From: UBA1140 sp964573285
GTDB taxonomy: Bacteria; Campylobacterota; Campylobacteria; Campylobacterales; Sulfurovaceae
Assembly: GCA_964573285.1 (NCBI GenBank)
Contig: CAZNJD010000048.1
Location: 1-7,285 of the forward strand
Direction: 5' to 3'
DNA: 7,285 bases
The notes beneath the pieces are model-generated. The model did not search any database. It was not told the origin of the DNA and worked only from the letters and a program-made list of their open reading frames with translations. This document shows, piece after piece, positions 4,637 to 7,285 of this stretch. Position 1 is the first letter of the stretch; every line of letters starts with the position of its first letter. The position numbers and the translations under genes are program-made.

Positions 4637-6085
4637 ATGTTTAGTATATTTGAACGAAATACTCAAATTAATAGTGCAAAGGTTTTTATGGGTAGTTCTG
4701 AAGAGACAAGAGAGCTTCTAAGTGAACGAAAAAGTCCATATAGTGGTAAAGTGGTATCAAAAATGCCGTTATGTAGTATAGAAGATACCAAAAGAGCATT
4801 AGAGATTGCCAAAATAGCATCAAAAGATACAGCTTCTTCTCCATTACATCAAAGAGTATCATGGTTGGAAGATGTAGCAGAGAAGCTTAGAATTTATAGA
4901 GAAGATATAGCACTAACTATAGTTGATGAGGTTGCTAAGCCTTTAGCTTTTGCTAGAGTTGAAGTAGATAGATGTATTGAAACTATAGAGTTAACAGCCA
5001 AAGAGTTAGTTGGACTTCATGGTGAAACTATTCCTACTGATATAGCTCCTAGTGGCAAAAAAACTATATCATATTTTACCAGAGTACCAGTAGGTGTTGT
5101 AGCATGTATTACCCCTTTTAATTTCCCTCTAAATCTAGTAGCACATAAAATTGCTCCTGCTTTGGGTGCAGGAAATGCTGTTGTACTCAAACCTACTCCT
5201 GAAGCTCCATTAACAGCATATAAATTAGCCAAACTTTTTAATAGTTCCAAATATGCTATCCCTAATGCACTATCTGTAGTTTATGGAGATGTAGAGGTAG
5301 GTAGTACATTAGTCAAAAGTTCAATTCCTAGAGTACTCTCTTTTACAGGTTCTGTACCTGTAGGTCATATTATTACAAAAGAAGCAGGAATTAAAAAAGT
5401 GAGTTTGGAACTTGGAGGTAATGCTGCTACCTATATAGATAAAAGTGCTGATTATATATATGCATCAAAACGGTGTGCTATTGGTGCATTTGTTAATAGT
5501 GGTCAGGTTTGTATATCGTTACAAAGAATATTTGTTCATGAAGATATATATAGTGAGTTTGCAGAAGCTATAGCTATAGAGAGTCAGAAACTAAAAGTAG
5601 GTTCTCCTTATTATGAAGATACTTTTATGGGACCACTAATAGATGAAGATGCATTGCATCGTGCCAAATTATGGATAGAGAGTGCAAAAAATGAGGGTGC
5701 AACTCTCCTAACAGGGGCAGAGGTGATAGATGGTAGTTTCTCTCCAACTGTGATGACAGATGTTACAGATGATATGAAAATAGTTTGTGAAGAGGTATTT
5801 GCTCCTATCGTAAGTTTGGTCAAAGTTAGCTCTTATGAAGAGGCCATAAAAAAGATGAATGACTCTCCTTATGGTTTGCAATTTTCTATATTTACTAATG
5901 ATTTGAAACTTACACAGAGATTTATATCTGATACACAGTGTGGTGGAGTAGTTATAAATGATATTCCTACACTTAGATTTGATGTACAGCCTTATGGAGG
6001 TAATAAACTATCTGGAATTGGTAGAGAAGGACCAAAGTGGGCATTAGAAGAGTTTACAGAGATTAAGAGTATAGTAATATGTTAA
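4637..6085 (+). CDS. NAD(P)-dependent aldehyde dehydrogenase (lactaldehyde/semialdehyde-type)
   Basis: 482-aa cytoplasmic enzyme that oxidises an aldehyde to the acid with NAD(P)+. Family landmarks are complete: PFNFPLN with N162 (oxyanion), VVLKPTPEAP with K185 (cofactor), FTGSVPVG (236-243, Rossmann loop), LELGG with general base E258, FVNSGQVCIS with catalytic C292, EEVFAP (385-390) with a cofactor-contacting Glu, and C-terminal PYGGNKLSGIGREGP. Length is normal. The FVNSGQVCIS-Q-RI version of the active site resembles ALDHs annotated as lactaldehyde, phosphonoacetaldehyde or non-phosphorylating glyceraldehyde-3-phosphate dehydrogenases. I cannot choose a substrate from sequence alone. AAAGG is seven bases upstream of the ATG, and the gene appears to have its own promoter. 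The next gene also has its own -10, so this is probably a single-gene unit. No neighbouring pathway genes hint at the substrate. Confidence 0.88.
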   Translation: MFSIFERNTQINSAKVFMGSSEETRELLSERKSPYSGKVVSKMPLCSIEDTKRALEIAKIASKDTASSPLHQRVSWLEDVAEKLRIYREDIALTIVDEVAKPLAFARVEVDRCIETIELTAKELVGLHGETIPTDIAPSGKKTISYFTRVPVGVVACITPFNFPLNLVAHKIAPALGAGNAVVLKPTPEAPLTAYKLAKLFNSSKYAIPNALSVVYGDVEVGSTLVKSSIPRVLSFTGSVPVGHIITKEAGIKKVSLELGGNAATYIDKSADYIYASKRCAIGAFVNSGQVCISLQRIFVHEDIYSEFAEAIAIESQKLKVGSPYYEDTFMGPLIDEDALHRAKLWIESAKNEGATLLTGAEVIDGSFSPTVMTDVTDDMKIVCEEVFAPIVSLVKVSSYEEAIKKMNDSPYGLQFSIFTNDLKLTQRFISDTQCGGVVINDIPTLRFDVQPYGGNKLSGIGREGPKWALEEFTEIKSIVIC

Positions 6086-6090
6086 TATTA

Positions 6091-6099
6091 TGATATAAT
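6091..6099 (+). promoter_or_regulatory. Extended -10 promoter of the DUF420-peroxiredoxin unit
   Basis: TGATATAAT contains a perfect TATAAT (6094-6099) with TG one base upstream, starting 6 bases after the aldehyde dehydrogenase stop. It would start transcription near 6106, giving a leader of about 23 bases that includes AAAGGG (6112-6117). Confidence 0.5.
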
Positions 6100-6128
6100 T
6101 CATAAAAAAATAAAGGGCATTTATCAAT

Positions 6129-6608
6129 ATGGAATATATGATTGAGGCAGGTTTTTTGGGTACTAGAGCTCCATTTTTTATGGATGGAGTTGTAGTAATT
6201 GTAGCTTTATTACCTTTTTTGATTGGTTTAGGCATATGGTTAGCTATATTAGGACAACATAAATTACATTATCTTTTCCAAACTATACTATTACTTTTTA
6301 CTATTATAGTATTAGTATATTTTGAGTATGGTATAAAGTTAGGTGGAGGATTTACAGAATATATAAAAGAGAGTTCTATCAATCCAACTTTTGCACTATA
6401 TTTTTTGATATTTCATATTACAATAGCATCTATGACCATAATAATATGGGCTTGGACAATTAAAATTGCATTTGCTGATAGAAAAAGAAGAGCCTTACCT
6501 GGAGTATATTCTCCTAGTCATAAAAAATTAGGTAGAAGAGTTGCTTTTTTTATTTTATTAACTTCTATAACAGGTGTTGGTGTCTATTGGATACTTTTTA
6601 TAGGATAA
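6129..6608 (+). CDS. DUF420-family four-helix membrane protein
   Basis: 159-aa integral membrane protein with four predicted helices (about 20-41, 47-66, 90-114 and 137-158). It fits DUF420 by layout: an N-terminal GFLGTRAPFFMD segment, H44 and H47 just after the first helix, H96 in the third (FHITIAS), and LPGVYSPSHKKLGR with H131 before the last helix. The spaced histidines suggest metal or heme binding, but this is unproven. A Gram-positive member (CtaM/YozB) has been linked to maturation of aa3-type terminal oxidase, so a role in oxidase assembly is possible; in Campylobacterota this remains inference. The AAAGGG site is somewhat far (11 bases) from the ATG. An alternative Met4 has no better site. 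The stop is 16 bases before the peroxiredoxin start, so the two are probably co-transcribed. Confidence 0.75.
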   Translation: MEYMIEAGFLGTRAPFFMDGVVVIVALLPFLIGLGIWLAILGQHKLHYLFQTILLLFTIIVLVYFEYGIKLGGGFTEYIKESSINPTFALYFLIFHITIASMTIIIWAWTIKIAFADRKRRALPGVYSPSHKKLGRRVAFFILLTSITGVGVYWILFIG

Positions 6609-6624
6609 TTAAAGGTATATAAAT

Positions 6625-7098
6625 ATGTTAGAAATTGGTGATAAAGTACCATCTTTTTGTCTTTCTAATCAAGATGAAGAAGAGATATGTTTTCGTGATA
6701 TAAAGGGTAGATGGATAGTACTATATTTTTATCCAAAAGATAATACTCCAGGGTGTACCACTGAGGCGTGTGATTTTACAAAAGCTATTCCTAATTTTAG
6801 AGATATGGGTGCAATAGTATTTGGTGTTAGTCCTGATAGTCCTAAAAAACATCGAAATTTCATAGAAAAAAAAGAGCTAGATATTACGCTACTCTGTGAT
6901 GAAGATAAATCTTTATGCAAAGATTTTGGTGTTTGGCAACTTAAAAAGAGTTATGGTCGAGAGTATATGGGAGTTGTGAGAAGCACATTTTTGATTTCAC
7001 CTAATGGAGTGGTGGCTTTTAAATGGGATAAAGTAAGAGTAAAAGGTCATGTAAATGCTGTCAAAGAGAAGCTTCGTACTATATCTAGGATGGACTAA
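6625..7098 (+). CDS. bcp: Thioredoxin-dependent peroxiredoxin, Bcp/PrxQ family
   Basis: 157-aa cytoplasmic thiol peroxidase that reduces H2O2 and organic hydroperoxides, recycled by thioredoxin. The active site FYPKDNTPGCTTEAC (35-49) holds the peroxidatic C44 and, five residues later, C49, the usual PrxQ resolving cysteine. FGVSPDSP, the DE-K-LCKDFGVW region and VVRSTFLIS with the conserved Arg follow, all typical. AAAGG (6611-6615) is nine bases before the ATG. It lies 16 bases downstream of the DUF420 gene. The last residues (RTISRMD after VKEKL) look unlike the usual family C-terminus, and their codons run into transposase-derived sequence, which overlaps from 7089. The natural 3' end was probably replaced by an IS insertion or deletion. 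The catalytic domain is intact, so the protein should be active. Confidence 0.93.
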   Translation: MLEIGDKVPSFCLSNQDEEEICFRDIKGRWIVLYFYPKDNTPGCTTEACDFTKAIPNFRDMGAIVFGVSPDSPKKHRNFIEKKELDITLLCDEDKSLCKDFGVWQLKKSYGREYMGVVRSTFLISPNGVVAFKWDKVRVKGHVNAVKEKLRTISRMD

Positions 7099-7285
7099 AA
7101 GGAATAGCTACCAATAATAGTGAACTTACCAATGAAGAGATTATATCTCAATATACTAATCTGTGGCAGGTTGAGGAGTCATTTCGTATAACCAAACATG
7201 ATTTAAAAATTAGACCAATCTATCATTGGAAACCAAGTAGGGTTAAAGCTCATTTAGCTATTAGCTTTATGGCTTACACCTTGGT
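7089..7285 (+). pseudogene. 5'-truncated IS1634/IS4-family transposase remnant, running off the window
   Basis: From 7089 a frame without an ATG start reads about 65 residues to the window end: DGLKGIATNNSEL, then ISQYTNLWQVEESFRITK, RPIYHWKPSRVKAHLAI and FMAYTLV. This matches the C-terminal catalytic part of IS4-superfamily (IS1634-like) transposases. The spacing of the Y-(2)-R-(3)-E-(6)-K signature is exact, with Tyr at 7152, Leu in place of Arg, the catalytic Glu at 7173 and Lys at 7194. A TAG (7086-7088) directly precedes the frame, and no N-terminal DDE part exists upstream, where the peroxiredoxin gene lies. It is therefore a fragment that cannot make a working transposase. Its right end is outside the window. 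Confidence 0.85.

Noticed and set aside
5017..5250. Minus-strand open frame inside the aldehyde dehydrogenase gene
   Set aside because: It lies over a highly conserved catalytic region on the plus strand and shows no independent coding signs.
7152..7285. Intact functional transposase
   Set aside because: The N-terminal catalytic part and a start codon are absent and a stop directly precedes the frame, so only a remnant is present in this window.

Overview
This AT-rich window looks like ordinary chromosome from a member of the Campylobacterota (the former Epsilonproteobacteria). The evidence is the AT-biased codon use, the T-rich promoters with TATAAT-like -10 boxes and weak -35 regions, the small c553-type monoheme cytochromes, and an ilvE gene followed by an SPFH/prohibitin-like gene. 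From memory, that gene pair also occurs in Campylobacter. I cannot assign a genus.

Layout: positions 1-314 hold no gene I can support, but they contain two inverted-repeat structures. A standalone thioredoxin-like [2Fe-2S] ferredoxin (315-689, +) follows. It converges, across a stem-loop at 699-726, on a three-gene minus-strand operon read in the order ilvE (2528-3448 or 3463), SPFH membrane protein (1409-2518) and hisIE (730-1395). The operon has short gaps, and the ribosome binding site of the SPFH gene overlaps the ilvE stop codon. It therefore combines branched-chain amino acid transamination, a membrane scaffold protein and histidine biosynthesis steps 2 and 3.

Divergent from ilvE are two tandem paralogous monoheme cytochromes c: a lipoprotein form with a Lys/Glu/Ala repeat linker (3605-4087) and a short soluble periplasmic form (4226-4513). 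Each appears to have its own promoter and a downstream hairpin. Next come an NAD(P)-dependent aldehyde dehydrogenase (4637-6085), a DUF420-family four-helix membrane protein (6129-6608) and a Bcp/PrxQ-type peroxiredoxin (6625-7098). The last two genes probably form an operon. The window closes inside a 5'-truncated IS1634/IS4-type transposase remnant (7089-7285). This remnant overlaps the 3' end of the peroxiredoxin gene and may have supplied its last codons.

The respiratory and redox theme (cytochromes c, a possible oxidase-maturation protein, peroxiredoxin, ferredoxin) fits a microaerophilic or respiratory lifestyle. I see no CRISPR array, tRNA, rRNA, prophage or defence system, and nothing that clearly amounts to an undescribed system. 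The best leads are the near-perfect 15-bp inverted repeat just before the ferredoxin ribosome binding site, the tethered/soluble cytochrome pair, and the IS scar at the peroxiredoxin C-terminus.
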